A stretch of 49,118 nucleotides of DNA from Ilumatobacteraceae bacterium. GTDB taxonomy: Bacteria; Actinomycetota; Acidimicrobiia; Acidimicrobiales; Ilumatobacteraceae. The stretch covers positions 1 to 49,118 of the forward strand of contig JABSQH010000150.1 in the NCBI GenBank assembly GCA_013213745.1, given 5' to 3'. Of this stretch, positions 7,537-16,436 are shown piece after piece. A program made the translations under genes and the position numbers. Under the pieces are notes generated by a model that saw nothing but the letters and a program-made list of their open reading frames with translations, did not search any database and was not told the DNA's origin. Each line of letters opens with the position of its first letter. Position 1 is the stretch's first letter.

Positions 7537-7725
7537 GTAGAGAGCACGTCCACGACCACTGACGGCGGTGGATCCGCGAGCTGGGCGGCACCGAGCACCA
7601 CTGCCGCACCGAGCACCGCTGCGGCGCCCAGCACCACCGCCGCCACACCAACCGAATCGGCTCCATGCACCGCGGAGGAAATCGACGCTGCGCTGCCCGG
7701 CGGCGCCACGCTCAACAACTTTTAG
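7537..7725 (+). pseudogene. In-frame remnant after the lipoprotein stop: Pro/Ser/Thr linker plus a domain start
   Basis: Directly after TAG 7534-7536 the same frame stays open for 62 codons. It encodes a low-complexity linker (APSTTAAPSTAAAPSTT) and then CTAEEIDAALPGGATLNNF before TAG 7723-7725. The frame then continues CDSARVEV, as if a codon before the Cys (CAG, for instance) had become TAG. A Cys, AAL..G, F-x-C pattern is common in small extracytoplasmic domains of actinobacterial lipoproteins. It has no start codon or ribosome-binding site of its own, so it is probably the end of a broken lipoprotein gene. Readthrough of the upstream gene is the alternative. Confidence 0.5.
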
Positions 7726-7768
7726 TGCGACAGCGCACGCGTCGAGGTCCCGGCGTACCGTCATCGCA

Positions 7769-8896
7769 GTGATCGACATCGCCGCGTCGGCGCCATCCAT
7801 GCTGCGTCGTCGGCGAGCGAGCGCTGTCCAGGTCGTCGCGGCACTTGCGATGGTGGGCGTGCTCGGTGCCGCGGTGTGGTGGCAACGGGACACGGTGGGT
7901 GCAGCGATCGTCGAGCTCCGGCAGATGGCGCTGATCGTCATCGTCGGTCTGCTCGTGCTCGGTATCGCCGAGCGCTGGCTGCGCGCCGACACACTGCGCA
8001 GCCTGTTGCTCGATCCGCAGGCGCCCAGCTTCAGCCAGGCGCTGACGATCCACGACGTGGGAGCGGCCGCCAGCAAGGGTGTCCCGCTGGGCGGCCCGCT
8101 CTCGTTGGCCTTGCGATGGTCGATCGCCCGCGATGTGGCGATCTCCGGCGATCGCTTGGCATCCGCCTTGGTCGCCTACGGCGTGGCGACCACGTTTGCC
8201 ACGTGGTTGTTGCCGTTCTGCTGGTTGCTCGTGGACGTCGTGCGACGGTCACCCACGACCACCGATGTCGTTGCGCTTGCAGTATGCGCGACCGTGCTCG
8301 TCGGATCAGCGGTGTTCTGGGCGGTCATGCTCTCCAGTGAGCGGGCGATGGGTTGGGTCGACTCGCTCACGGCGTGGCTCTGGCGACCGCTCGCCCGGCG
8401 CAGCGATCGCGCCGCACGGTTCGATCCGGTGTCACGGCTCACTGAGATCCGCACCTCGTTGCGGGCAACGGCGCGACAGCCCGCTGGCCTGGTGGCACGC
8501 ACGGTGCTGATCCAGTGCTGTGGCGCGACGATCTTGTACGTCGCGCTGCGCGGCGTCGGGGTGGGCGATGAGCTGGGACTGGTCGAGTTCGCCCGCGCCT
8601 ACTTCGTCGTCACGCTGCTGAGCTCGTTCGTTCCCGTGCCCGGAGGCGTGGGAGTGGTCGAGGCCGGTCTCACGGCGGCCCTCGTCAGCGCTGGGGTGCC
8701 GACGACGTCAGCGCTCGGCGCGGTCCTGGTGTATCGACTGTTGACGTACGTCGCCCCGATCGTCGTCGGCGCGGTGTTGTATGCGGGGTGGCGCCTACGG
8801 CCCGCCGTCGTCGTATCAACCGCGTCAGCATCACCAGCTCGTCCAACAGCTGAACACAGCATGTGCCGACGCACGGCAGCAGAATCGCGATCATGA
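7769..8896 (+). CDS. Integral membrane protein of the lysylphosphatidylglycerol-synthase TM / UPF0104 (AglD2-like) family
   Basis: GTG 7769 (alternative ATG 7799) gives about 375 residues with eight or so hydrophobic helices. The family pattern is visible: VPLGGPLSLALRW in the first half, and near the C-terminus the diagnostic SSFVPVPGGVGVVEAGLTAAL followed by YRLLTYVAPIVVGA. UPF0104 proteins share the transmembrane domain of MprF and act in lipid flipping or glycolipid/isoprenoid transfer; this one lacks the soluble aminoacyl-transferase domain. The next gene starts inside its stop codon (ATGA), so the two are translationally coupled. Confidence 0.82.
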   Translation: MIDIAASAPSMLRRRRASAVQVVAALAMVGVLGAAVWWQRDTVGAAIVELRQMALIVIVGLLVLGIAERWLRADTLRSLLLDPQAPSFSQALTIHDVGAAASKGVPLGGPLSLALRWSIARDVAISGDRLASALVAYGVATTFATWLLPFCWLLVDVVRRSPTTTDVVALAVCATVLVGSAVFWAVMLSSERAMGWVDSLTAWLWRPLARRSDRAARFDPVSRLTEIRTSLRATARQPAGLVARTVLIQCCGATILYVALRGVGVGDELGLVEFARAYFVVTLLSSFVPVPGGVGVVEAGLTAALVSAGVPTTSALGAVLVYRLLTYVAPIVVGAVLYAGWRLRPAVVVSTASASPARPTAEHSMCRRTAAESRS

Positions 8897-9438
8897 GAGC
8901 GGTTCCGTCTCGTGTGCTCGACCGCCCCATCGAGGGTTTCCGGCTGGACGGCGCAACGACATTGCGAGAGATCAGCTCGGGCGGGCCGACGTTGCTCGTG
9001 TTCCTGCGTCACTTCGGTTGACTGTTTCCCAAGGAGGTCATCCACGACCTCACACTGGCCGCCGTGCGCGATCCCTCCATTCCCCGCATCGTGTTCGTCG
9101 TGATGGCCGCGGCCGGTGACGGCGAGCGGTACGTCGACGCGCACACGCCGAGCGAGGCGGCCGGCACCGCTGCCGGGATCGCTGACCCTGACAAGGTGCT
9201 GCATCGCGCCTTCGGGGTGCCGCGCGGCGGATGGCGGGAGATGTTCGGACTGCGCGCATGGGCCGCTGGCGTTCGGGCCACAGTGCGCGGCAAGACGATC
9301 GGCGCGAAGGTCGGAGACGGGTGGACGCTGCCGACGTGGGTGGTGCTCGACGGCGCCGAGGTGACATGGCGTTGGACCGGAACCCACGCAGGCGACCGTC
9401 CCGACTTCGGCGAGGTCCCACGATCGACGGCGGCATGA
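8893..9438 (+). CDS. Candidate selenoprotein: AhpC/TSA_2 (PRXL2/SelU/SelL-like) thioredoxin-fold protein with in-frame TGA
   Basis: ATG 8893 overlaps the upstream stop (ATGA), and the terminal TGA 9436-9438 overlaps the downstream ATG 9435. Over 181 codons the frame is open except for TGA at 9019-9021, codon 43. The protein reads VFLRHFG-(TGA)-LFPKEV: in the AhpC/TSA_2 family the residue after RHFG is the redox-active Cys (RHFGCxFC). The remaining sequence also fits this family (IVFVVMAA, PDKVLHRAFGV, LPTWVVLDG). A stop exactly at the catalytic Cys, with both ends coupled to neighbours in frame, argues for selenocysteine rather than decay. The usual second Cys is Pro here. No selA/B/C/D gene lies in the window, so decoding is inferred. 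Confidence 0.72.
9029..9058 (+). promoter_or_regulatory. Possible bSECIS hairpin just after the TGA codon
   Basis: GAGGTC (9034-9039) pairs perfectly with GACCTC (9046-9051) around a six-base loop ATCCAC, and CCA (9029-9031) can pair with TGG (9056-9058) across an internal loop. The apical loop starts 18 bases after the TGA, within the distance known for bacterial SECIS elements. The loop lacks the G usually found there unless the top C-G pair opens, so the match is partial. Confidence 0.35.
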
Positions 9439-12227
9439 TCACCCTCGTCGCCGTGCACGGCAACGGTGGTGGCGGCTTCCGCTTCGCACGCGTCGCCCCC
9501 TTCGTTGACGGCGACATCAGCTTTCACGCGGTCACCCTCCCGGGCTTCGGCGGGCGACCAGCCGACCACACTCTGCGTACGCTCCCGGATTACGCCGAAC
9601 AGCTCTGGCGCGAGATCGCAGATCTGCCGCGTCCGCTGGTCGTGCTGGGCCACGGAATCGGTGGCTCGATTGCACTCGACATGGTGCAACGCCATGAGAT
9701 CGACGGGCTGATCCTGCACGCGCCCGTTGGCACTCGCCTCGAACGGCGATGGTTTCCACGCCTGATGCGACCTGAGCCGGTGCGTGCGCTGATCAAGTGG
9801 GGGATCAGCTCGAGGATCACTCGGCCGATCATCGGCCGCCGCTTTTTCTCGCCCTCGGTGCCGGCGGACTACCGGGATCGGTTCCTCGACGAGTACGGCC
9901 GCGCCGAGGCCTTCTCGCAGATGTTCGACGTGATCACGGCGCAGTGGTGGGACGGGCTCGACGCGGTCGACGTCCCTGCGCTGATCTTGTGGGGGTCCGA
10001 CGACCGCGTCCTCGGCGCCGACCAGGTCGCCGACTACCGAGCGCTGCTGCCACGGACCTGGGTTGACGTGGTCGAAGGGTGGGGACACTTTCCGATGGTC
10101 GAAGGACCGGAGGACTACGCCGCCACGGTCGGCGAGTGGGCGCGTCGGTTGGTCGAGCACCGAGTCCCGTCCCTGCGCGTCGGATCGGGCCTCCTTGCGG
10201 CAGAAGGGGTCGGACCGAAAGCAGCGCTGCTCGACACAGCAGCTGGTGCCGGCCTGCCGGTCCCGATGGCCACGGTCATCCCACCCGATGCCGCCGCGAT
10301 CGTCCCGGCTGCCGTGGCCGCGGGCGGCGACGTCGCTGTTCGGTCGGCATTCTCCTCCGAAGACGGCACGACGACCTCCAACGCCGGACGATTCGCCACT
10401 GAACTCGACGTCGACGCCGCCGACCCCGATGCGTTTGCCGCCGCCGTCGACACCGTTCGTGACTCCGCTGATGAGTCTGTCGAGCGCCGCGACGTGCTCG
10501 TGATGGCGATGGTTGTCGCGCGCGTCGCCGGTGTCGCCTTCAGTGAACCTGGTTGGCAGGACGACCTCGTCGAGTGGGTCGAGGGCACCGCCGACGGCCT
10601 GGTCGGAGGCACGCGCCGTGGCGAGCGGCTGTCGCTGCCACGCCTGCAGCGTGGCGAACATCTCGACGACGCCGACGCCGCGTGGCAGCACCGGCTCGCC
10701 GCGCTGCTGCGTGCCGTCCGCAGCGTTTTTGGCGAACCGGACGACGCGCCGGGATGGGACATCGAGTGGGCAGACGACGGCACGACCTGCTGGCTGCTGC
10801 AGATCCGACCGATCACGGCATCACCGCTGCGCAACGAAGCGTTCACCATCGCCAACCACCGCGAGATCCTCCCCGACCCACCGTCGGCGTTCATGACGTC
10901 GGTGATCGCCGAGGGTTCCCCGGAGCTCTTCGACTACTACCGACGTTTCGACCCCACGCTGCCAGTGCACCGCCACTTCATCGAGGTCTTCGACGGGCGC
11001 CCGCTGATCAATCTGTCGTTGATGGTCGACTTCATGCGTTCGCTCGGGCTGCCGACGAAACTCGTCACCGACTCCATCGGTGGCAGCGACGACGGCGGCG
11101 CCGGCGTCCGACCGCGACGGGTCGCACGCCGGTTGCCAGTACTGGCTCGGCTCGGTGCCGCACAACTGCAGGCGGTCGGCTTCGCCACGCACACCACACG
11201 TCGGCTCGCCGCGCTCACGGCGACGCCGGCGAGCTCGGTGAGCGAAGCAGCCGACCGAGCCGTGGCGGCGTATGTCGCCACCGTCCACGCGATGACCGCC
11301 CTGAACACGGCGGCGAGCCTCCCGACGTCGGTGTTGCGTTCACTGGGAGTGCTCGAACAGCACGCCGCGCGCACGCAGACGGCCGCCACCGAGATGTTCC
11401 GCGACCTCAACGCAGTTCGACTCGGTGACCCCTCGTGGGACGCCTGGCTGGCGCAGTACGGCCATCGTGGCATCTACGAGTCGGACCTTGCCCGGCCCCG
11501 GTACGTCGAGGATCCGTCGCCGATCGTCGCCGTGCTCGACTTGCCGATGCCGCCTCGATCGTTTCCGCCGCGCACCACTCTCGGCTGGCTGACCACTCCG
11601 GTGTGGTGGGCGGCGCGGCGCCCGATCGTTGCTCGCGAAACGTTCCGCAGCGACGCAATGCGGGCGTTCCTGCAGATCCGTCGCGACCTTCTCCGAACGG
11701 CCGCGTCGGCGGGCGTCGATGCCGACGCGCTGTGGCGGCTCGACGTCGCCGAGGCCCGACAGCTCGACGACGGCTGGACCCCGGACGCCGGAGAGCTGGC
11801 GCGCCGGGCGGAGGATCATCGACGACGCCAACGCCACCCGATCCCCGACGTGATCCACCGGTTCGACTCGCTCGACGACCGCCGCTCGGTCGTCGGCGCC
11901 GACACGCTGCAGGGGCTGGGCCTGGTCGCAGCGGCAGCTGAAGGGGTGGCCTGGGTCCTCGACGAACCCGCCTACGAACTCCCCGACGGCTACGACCCGG
12001 GCTCGACGATTCTGATCGCCCCGAGCGTCGACCCTGGATGGCTGACCACGTTTCGTCGCGTCTGCGGAGTGGCCATCGAACTCGGTGGCGATCTGTCGCA
12101 CGGTTCGATCGTGTTGCGCGAGTTGGGCGTGCCATCAGTGACGAACGTCGTCGGTCTCACCGCGTCGATAGCGACCGGCGATCGCGTTGCGATCGACGGG
12201 CGACGCGGAACCGTGCGGCGGTTGTAG
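9435..12227 (+). CDS. Alpha/beta-hydrolase fused to PEP-synthase/rifampicin-phosphotransferase-like domains
   Basis: ATG 9435 overlaps the previous stop; the product has 930 residues. Residues 1-~240 are an alpha/beta hydrolase: oxyanion segment VHGNGG, elbow GHGIGGS, acid WGSDDRV, catalytic His in WGHFPMVEGPE. The nucleophile Ser is replaced by Gly (GHG instead of GHS), so this half may be non-hydrolytic. Residues ~250-470 resemble the PEP-synthase/PPDK ATP-grasp region (GPKAALLD, VAVRSAFSSEDG, LLQIRPIT). A long middle section follows, and the C-terminal ~80 residues are the swivelling phosphohistidine domain (GGDLSHGSIVLRELGVPSV, DGRRGTV) with its His intact. Rifampicin phosphotransferases have a comparable order without the hydrolase. 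The substrate is unknown. Confidence 0.78.
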   Translation: MITLVAVHGNGGGGFRFARVAPFVDGDISFHAVTLPGFGGRPADHTLRTLPDYAEQLWREIADLPRPLVVLGHGIGGSIALDMVQRHEIDGLILHAPVGTRLERRWFPRLMRPEPVRALIKWGISSRITRPIIGRRFFSPSVPADYRDRFLDEYGRAEAFSQMFDVITAQWWDGLDAVDVPALILWGSDDRVLGADQVADYRALLPRTWVDVVEGWGHFPMVEGPEDYAATVGEWARRLVEHRVPSLRVGSGLLAAEGVGPKAALLDTAAGAGLPVPMATVIPPDAAAIVPAAVAAGGDVAVRSAFSSEDGTTTSNAGRFATELDVDAADPDAFAAAVDTVRDSADESVERRDVLVMAMVVARVAGVAFSEPGWQDDLVEWVEGTADGLVGGTRRGERLSLPRLQRGEHLDDADAAWQHRLAALLRAVRSVFGEPDDAPGWDIEWADDGTTCWLLQIRPITASPLRNEAFTIANHREILPDPPSAFMTSVIAEGSPELFDYYRRFDPTLPVHRHFIEVFDGRPLINLSLMVDFMRSLGLPTKLVTDSIGGSDDGGAGVRPRRVARRLPVLARLGAAQLQAVGFATHTTRRLAALTATPASSVSEAADRAVAAYVATVHAMTALNTAASLPTSVLRSLGVLEQHAARTQTAATEMFRDLNAVRLGDPSWDAWLAQYGHRGIYESDLARPRYVEDPSPIVAVLDLPMPPRSFPPRTTLGWLTTPVWWAARRPIVARETFRSDAMRAFLQIRRDLLRTAASAGVDADALWRLDVAEARQLDDGWTPDAGELARRAEDHRRRQRHPIPDVIHRFDSLDDRRSVVGADTLQGLGLVAAAAEGVAWVLDEPAYELPDGYDPGSTILIAPSVDPGWLTTFRRVCGVAIELGGDLSHGSIVLRELGVPSVTNVVGLTASIATGDRVAIDGRRGTVRRL

Positions 12228-12285
12228 CGGCGGCGCGCAACGACTGTCACGAAGTCATCAAGGACAGCGTGATGCCATTGTGGAG

Positions 12286-12316
12286 GTGCGTTGCGACGGC
12301 TAGTTTCGCTACGCAC
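12286..12316. promoter_or_regulatory. Inverted repeat between the fusion gene and the LPXTG gene
   Basis: GTGCGTTGCGA (12286-12296) pairs with TCGCTACGCAC (12306-12316) with one mismatch and a nine-base loop. It sits about 60 bases after one gene and 65 before the next in the only sizeable gap (153 bases) here. It has no T run, so an operator or RNA hairpin for the downstream surface-protein gene is as likely as a terminator. Confidence 0.35.
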
Positions 12317-12380
12317 AGTAGTGGACAACCGCTTTGAGTGATCGTTCGGCTGCTCTGCGTAACAGAAAAGGCGGAACGTG

Positions 12381-13715
12381 ATGTTGACACTCCGACGGGC
12401 TGCGGCGGCCCTCGCCGTGGTGGTGGCAGCCCTCTTCCTCGGCGCAACCGTTACCTCGGCGGGACCGGACGATCCACCGGTCAATCCGACCGCCGAGTGC
12501 GCGGTGGGCGATGCGCTGTACTGGCCGATCACCAACGAGTTCGACACATCGGTCGACGCGACCTGGGAGCCTGCAGGCGGGATTGCCAGCGCCCCGATTC
12601 CCGCAGCGGCAAACGATCGCACGTACTTCACCTCCGCCAACGAATGGGGCGTCGATACCACGACCATCGGCTACACCGATCCAGTGACGCAAGACGAGCG
12701 GTCGACCACCACGTCGCCCAACAACAGCCAGTGCGTGTACCACGTCGAGTTCGCCAAGGTCTGGGACGGGGCAGCTGCTCCCGATCTCGACGGCGTCGTT
12801 TTGTTCACGGCCGAGTCGAGCATCGGCTCCGCCGAATGCACCTCCGATGATGGCCTGCTTTCGTGCAGTTACACGCTGGGCGGTGCCGCCGCCGACGACC
12901 TCAGCGTGCCCTTCGGCGAGACCTACTCGGTCACCGAGGTCGACGTGGACGGGTGGATCACCACAACCGGAACCGGAGCGAACTTCGCAGGCATCGTCGG
13001 GTTCGACGAACAAGCCCTCCCCGATGAGCTCGTGTATCTCCCGGCCGACGATCGGTTCTGTGTCAACGACGGCCAGCAGCTCGAGAAGTACTGCACCCAC
13101 ACCGTGACCAACCTCGCCGACGAACCAGAGCCGGAGCCGACGACCCCGGCGACAGAGCCGCCGGTCGCCCCGGCGGAGCCGGAGATCGAGATCACCGCGC
13201 TGGCCCCCATCTGCATCGGCGACTTCCCGTACGTCGAGTACTCGATCGCCGGCGACGGTCTCGAAGCCGACGCAACGGTGACCTTGAATTTCATCTATGC
13301 AGGCGAGGTCGTCGAGACGTATGAGAACCAGCCGCTCAGTGGCGAGGTGTTGTATCCGGGCACCAGCGTGGAGCCGCCGGACTGGCCGGGTTGGGTCGAG
13401 ACAGAGACCAATATGTGGGAGCCTGATCCGAGCGACGCTGCGTGGCGCAACGGCCTCCAGGTCGAGGCGGTCGTCAACCCGATGGCGACGGGGTTCGTCT
13501 CGTACCCCGCCCCCGGAAGCGGCTGCGAGACGCCGCGCGGTGTGCTCGGTAGCGGCGACACCACCATCACGACGCTGCCTGCACCGACCATCCCGCCGGG
13601 TCAAGGCCTTCCCGAGACCGGCTCGAGCTCGACATCGATCGCACTGATCGCCCTGGCGTTGTTGGGCGGCGGGTTCGGCCTGATCGCCCTGTCACGGCGC
13701 GGCGCGCCGCGCTGA
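12381..13715 (+). CDS. LPXTG-anchored cell-surface protein
   Basis: ATG 12381 follows AGGCGGA at good spacing (a GTG three bases upstream is possible). The 444-residue product has a signal peptide (RRAAAALAVVVAALFLG, cleavage near TSAG). A Cys-containing beta-rich region follows, including a SpaA/Cna-B-like segment: VEFAKVWDG, SYTLGG, and the Y-S-V-T-E-V motif typical of prealbumin-like pilin repeats. After a Pro/Glu/Thr linker and a second domain it ends with LPETG, a hydrophobic helix and a basic tail (LSRRGAPR). It is therefore a sortase substrate linked to the wall. No sortase gene is in the window. Confidence 0.85.
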   Translation: MLTLRRAAAALAVVVAALFLGATVTSAGPDDPPVNPTAECAVGDALYWPITNEFDTSVDATWEPAGGIASAPIPAAANDRTYFTSANEWGVDTTTIGYTDPVTQDERSTTTSPNNSQCVYHVEFAKVWDGAAAPDLDGVVLFTAESSIGSAECTSDDGLLSCSYTLGGAAADDLSVPFGETYSVTEVDVDGWITTTGTGANFAGIVGFDEQALPDELVYLPADDRFCVNDGQQLEKYCTHTVTNLADEPEPEPTTPATEPPVAPAEPEIEITALAPICIGDFPYVEYSIAGDGLEADATVTLNFIYAGEVVETYENQPLSGEVLYPGTSVEPPDWPGWVETETNMWEPDPSDAAWRNGLQVEAVVNPMATGFVSYPAPGSGCETPRGVLGSGDTTITTLPAPTIPPGQGLPETGSSSTSIALIALALLGGGFGLIALSRRGAPR

Positions 13716-13818
13716 TCGGCCCGGCAGCGACGCCGGTCGACGGATACAACGACGCCGCCGGCAGCAGCATCGAATACATTCACGCCATGGCCTGTGCCCC
13801 CCGTGAAGGCAGCCACTG

Positions 13819-14709
13819 ATGGCTCGGTTCGGTCGCGTGCTCACCGCGATGGTGACGCCGTTCGACGAACACGGCGAGCTCGACGTCGACCAGGCGGTAT
13901 CGCTCGCCAGGTGGCTCGTCGAGCAAGGCAACGAGGGGCTGGTGGTGTCGGGCACGACGGGCGAGTCCGCAACGTTGTCGATCGACGAAAAGCTGACGTT
14001 GTTCGAGAACGTCGCCAGTGCGGTCACCGTTCCGATCATCGCCGGTACCACCGGCTCGAACACGCGCATGGACATCGGCCTGACCGAAGAGGCGTCGAAG
14101 CTCGGCATCGCCGGAATCCTGGGTGTGTGTCCGTACTACAACCGACCGTCGCAGGCCGGCCTCGAAGCACACTTCCGAGCGATCGCGGGCTCGGTCGACT
14201 TGCCGGTGGTGTTGTACGACATCCCGATCCGCACCGGACGCAAGATCGATTCGACCACCCTCGTTCGCCTGGCCAACGACGTACCCAACATCGTGGCGCT
14301 CAAAGATGCAGCGAAGAATCCGGGCGCCACGGCTGCGGTCGAGGCGAATAGCCCCGACGACTTCGAGATCTACTCCGGCGACGACCCGATGACGCTGCCG
14401 CTCTTGGCGGTCGGCGCCGTCGGGGCGATCGGCGTGGCCACCCACTGGTGCGCGCCGGACCACGTCGAGATGTTCGACGCGTGGGCCCGTCGCGACATCG
14501 ACGCCGTGCAGCGGATCAATGGCCGTCAGCTCGAGAGCTTTGAGTTCGAGACGAGCGACGACGCGCCCAACCCGGTGCCGTCGAAGGCCATGCTGCGCAT
14601 GCTCGGCCACGCTGTTGGCGAGTGTCGCTTCCCGATGGGGCCGACGCCGCACGGACTCGAAGATGCAGCCCGCTCGGTCTACCAACGGCTGGTCGACGCC
14701 CGTGGCTGA
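13819..14709 (+). CDS. dapA: 4-hydroxy-tetrahydrodipicolinate synthase
   Basis: The 296-residue protein has the normal DapA length and all signature residues. These are the GTTGES phosphate/pyruvate-binding loop (about 45-50), the YY pair (about 106-107), Tyr133 and Arg138 in LYDIPIRTG, and the Schiff-base Lys162 in VALKDAAKN. It condenses pyruvate with aspartate semialdehyde in the lysine/diaminopimelate pathway, in the cytoplasm. Its end overlaps the RNase J start by eight bases, the common actinobacterial dapA-rnj order. It heads a run of genes reaching 19543. Confidence 0.95.
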   Translation: MARFGRVLTAMVTPFDEHGELDVDQAVSLARWLVEQGNEGLVVSGTTGESATLSIDEKLTLFENVASAVTVPIIAGTTGSNTRMDIGLTEEASKLGIAGILGVCPYYNRPSQAGLEAHFRAIAGSVDLPVVLYDIPIRTGRKIDSTTLVRLANDVPNIVALKDAAKNPGATAAVEANSPDDFEIYSGDDPMTLPLLAVGAVGAIGVATHWCAPDHVEMFDAWARRDIDAVQRINGRQLESFEFETSDDAPNPVPSKAMLRMLGHAVGECRFPMGPTPHGLEDAARSVYQRLVDARG

Positions 14710-16435
14710 TTCCCTGGTCGCGCTCGATCCGGCCGTGCCGGTGCGTGTCGTGTTCCTCGGCGGTCTCGGCGAGATCGGCCGCAACTGCATGGCCATCGAG
14801 CAGGGTGCCGCCGGCGACCCGGACCGCACGATCATCCTCATCGACTGCGGGTTGATGTTTCCCGATCCCGGGATGCACGGAATCGACCTGATTCTTCCCG
14901 ACTTCGGGTATCTGCGAGACAACGCCGAGCAGATCTCGGCGCTCGTGCTCACGCACGGCCACGAAGACCATGTAGGTGCCATCCACTTCATGATGCGGTC
15001 CGACGACGGCATCGGTGACCTGCGGAGCGAGCCCCTGCCGATCTACGGGTCGCCATTGACGCTGGGCATTGCCGCCAACCGCATCGACGAGGCACGGATG
15101 ATGGACCGCGTCGACCTGTGTCCCGTGGCCGATGGCGAGTTGGTCGACATCGGTGCGCTGTCGGTCGAGTTCATTCCTGTCACGCACTCGGTGCCGTATG
15201 CCCATGCGATCGCCGTGCACACCACGCAAGGTGTCGTGCTGCACTCGGGTGACTACAAAATCGATCTCACACCTGTCGATGAGCGTCGCACCGACCTCGC
15301 CCGCATCGGTCAGCTGTCCAAGGCGCCGGGCGTGCGTTTGTTGATGGCCGACTCGACCAATGCCGAAGAGCCGGGGTTCGCACCGTCGGAGACAAGTGTC
15401 GGTGAGGTCTTGCACACCCTCTTCGCAGAACACCGCGAGCGCCGCATCGTCACCGCCAGCTTCGCCAGTCACCTGCACCGCATCCAGCAGATCGCCGACG
15501 CGGCGATCGCCGACGGTCGCGTCGTTGCCACGTTGGGGCTGAGCATGAAGAAGAACGTCCGGCTGGGACGCGAACTCAAGGTGCTGAACATTCCCGAGTC
15601 GTCACTGGTCGACATCGAACAGATCGACGACTATTCCCCTGGCCAAGTGTGCGTGATCTCAACGGGCTCGCAGGGCGAGCCGATGTCGGCGCTCGGCCTG
15701 ATGGCCCGTGGGGAGAACAAGTTCTTGAAGCTCGGCGAGCACGACACCGTGGTGTTGTCGAGCCACGCCATCCCCGGCAACGAGAGCAATGTCAACCGGG
15801 TGATCGACGGGCTGTTGCGCCTCGGCGCCGAAGTCGTGCACTCCGGCGTCAGGGACGTGCACGCCACCGGTCATGCGCAGGCCGACGACATCAAGACATA
15901 CCTCTCGATCGTCAACCCGGAGTGGTACGTACCGATCCATGGGGAGTACCGCCACATGGTGGCCAACGCCCGCCTCGCAGAGGTGATGGGCGTCGGTCGC
16001 GAGCGCGTGCTGCTGTGCGAAGACGGCGACGTCATCGAACTTTCCGAGCGGGGTCTCGACCCGGTCGGCCGCGTTCCGGCGGGCTACCTCTACGTCGATG
16101 GGATCGTTGGTGACGTCGGCCAAGGAGTGTTGCGCGACCGGCAGAAACTGGCCGAAGAAGGCGTTGTGGTCGTCGTTGTGACCGTCGATGTCCAGACCGG
16201 CAAGGTGCTCGTCGGGCCCGAGATCATCACCCGTGGGTGGGTCTACGCGCCGGAAGCCGAAGACTTGCTCGACGAGGCCTGCGACGCAGTCGCCGACGCA
16301 GTCGAAGATGCACTCGCCGACGGCGTGCGCAACGTCGAGGCGCTTGAGCGCGACGTGCGGCGGGCGGCCGGACGGTTCGTCAACGAAAGAACCCGCCGAC
16401 GGCCGATGATCGTCCCTGTCGTGATGGAGGCCTGA
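14702..16435 (+). CDS. rnj: Ribonuclease J
   Basis: GTG 14702 gives 577 residues, the usual RNase J length. The metallo-beta-lactamase core begins VVFLGGLGEIGRNC and has the zinc motif THGHEDH (His85, His87, Asp89, His90), later His in VTHSVPYA and HSGDYK, and beta-CASP motifs (ADSTNAE, TASFASHLHRIQQ, STGSQGE, SHAIPGNE). The C-terminal domain ends with a recognisable REMOVABLE-type tail (RRAAGRFVNERTRRRP). It is a 5'-3' exo/endoribonuclease for mRNA decay and rRNA maturation. Translation is coupled to dapA by overlap. Confidence 0.95.
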   Translation: MADSLVALDPAVPVRVVFLGGLGEIGRNCMAIEQGAAGDPDRTIILIDCGLMFPDPGMHGIDLILPDFGYLRDNAEQISALVLTHGHEDHVGAIHFMMRSDDGIGDLRSEPLPIYGSPLTLGIAANRIDEARMMDRVDLCPVADGELVDIGALSVEFIPVTHSVPYAHAIAVHTTQGVVLHSGDYKIDLTPVDERRTDLARIGQLSKAPGVRLLMADSTNAEEPGFAPSETSVGEVLHTLFAEHRERRIVTASFASHLHRIQQIADAAIADGRVVATLGLSMKKNVRLGRELKVLNIPESSLVDIEQIDDYSPGQVCVISTGSQGEPMSALGLMARGENKFLKLGEHDTVVLSSHAIPGNESNVNRVIDGLLRLGAEVVHSGVRDVHATGHAQADDIKTYLSIVNPEWYVPIHGEYRHMVANARLAEVMGVGRERVLLCEDGDVIELSERGLDPVGRVPAGYLYVDGIVGDVGQGVLRDRQKLAEEGVVVVVVTVDVQTGKVLVGPEIITRGWVYAPEAEDLLDEACDAVADAVEDALADGVRNVEALERDVRRAAGRFVNERTRRRPMIVPVVMEA

Positions 16436-16436
16436 G

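Noticed and set aside
8893-9021. Short separate gene ending at TGA 9019 and a second gene starting at 9064
   Set aside because: The two parts together form one thioredoxin-fold protein and no ribosome-binding site serves a 9064 start; selenocysteine explains it better.
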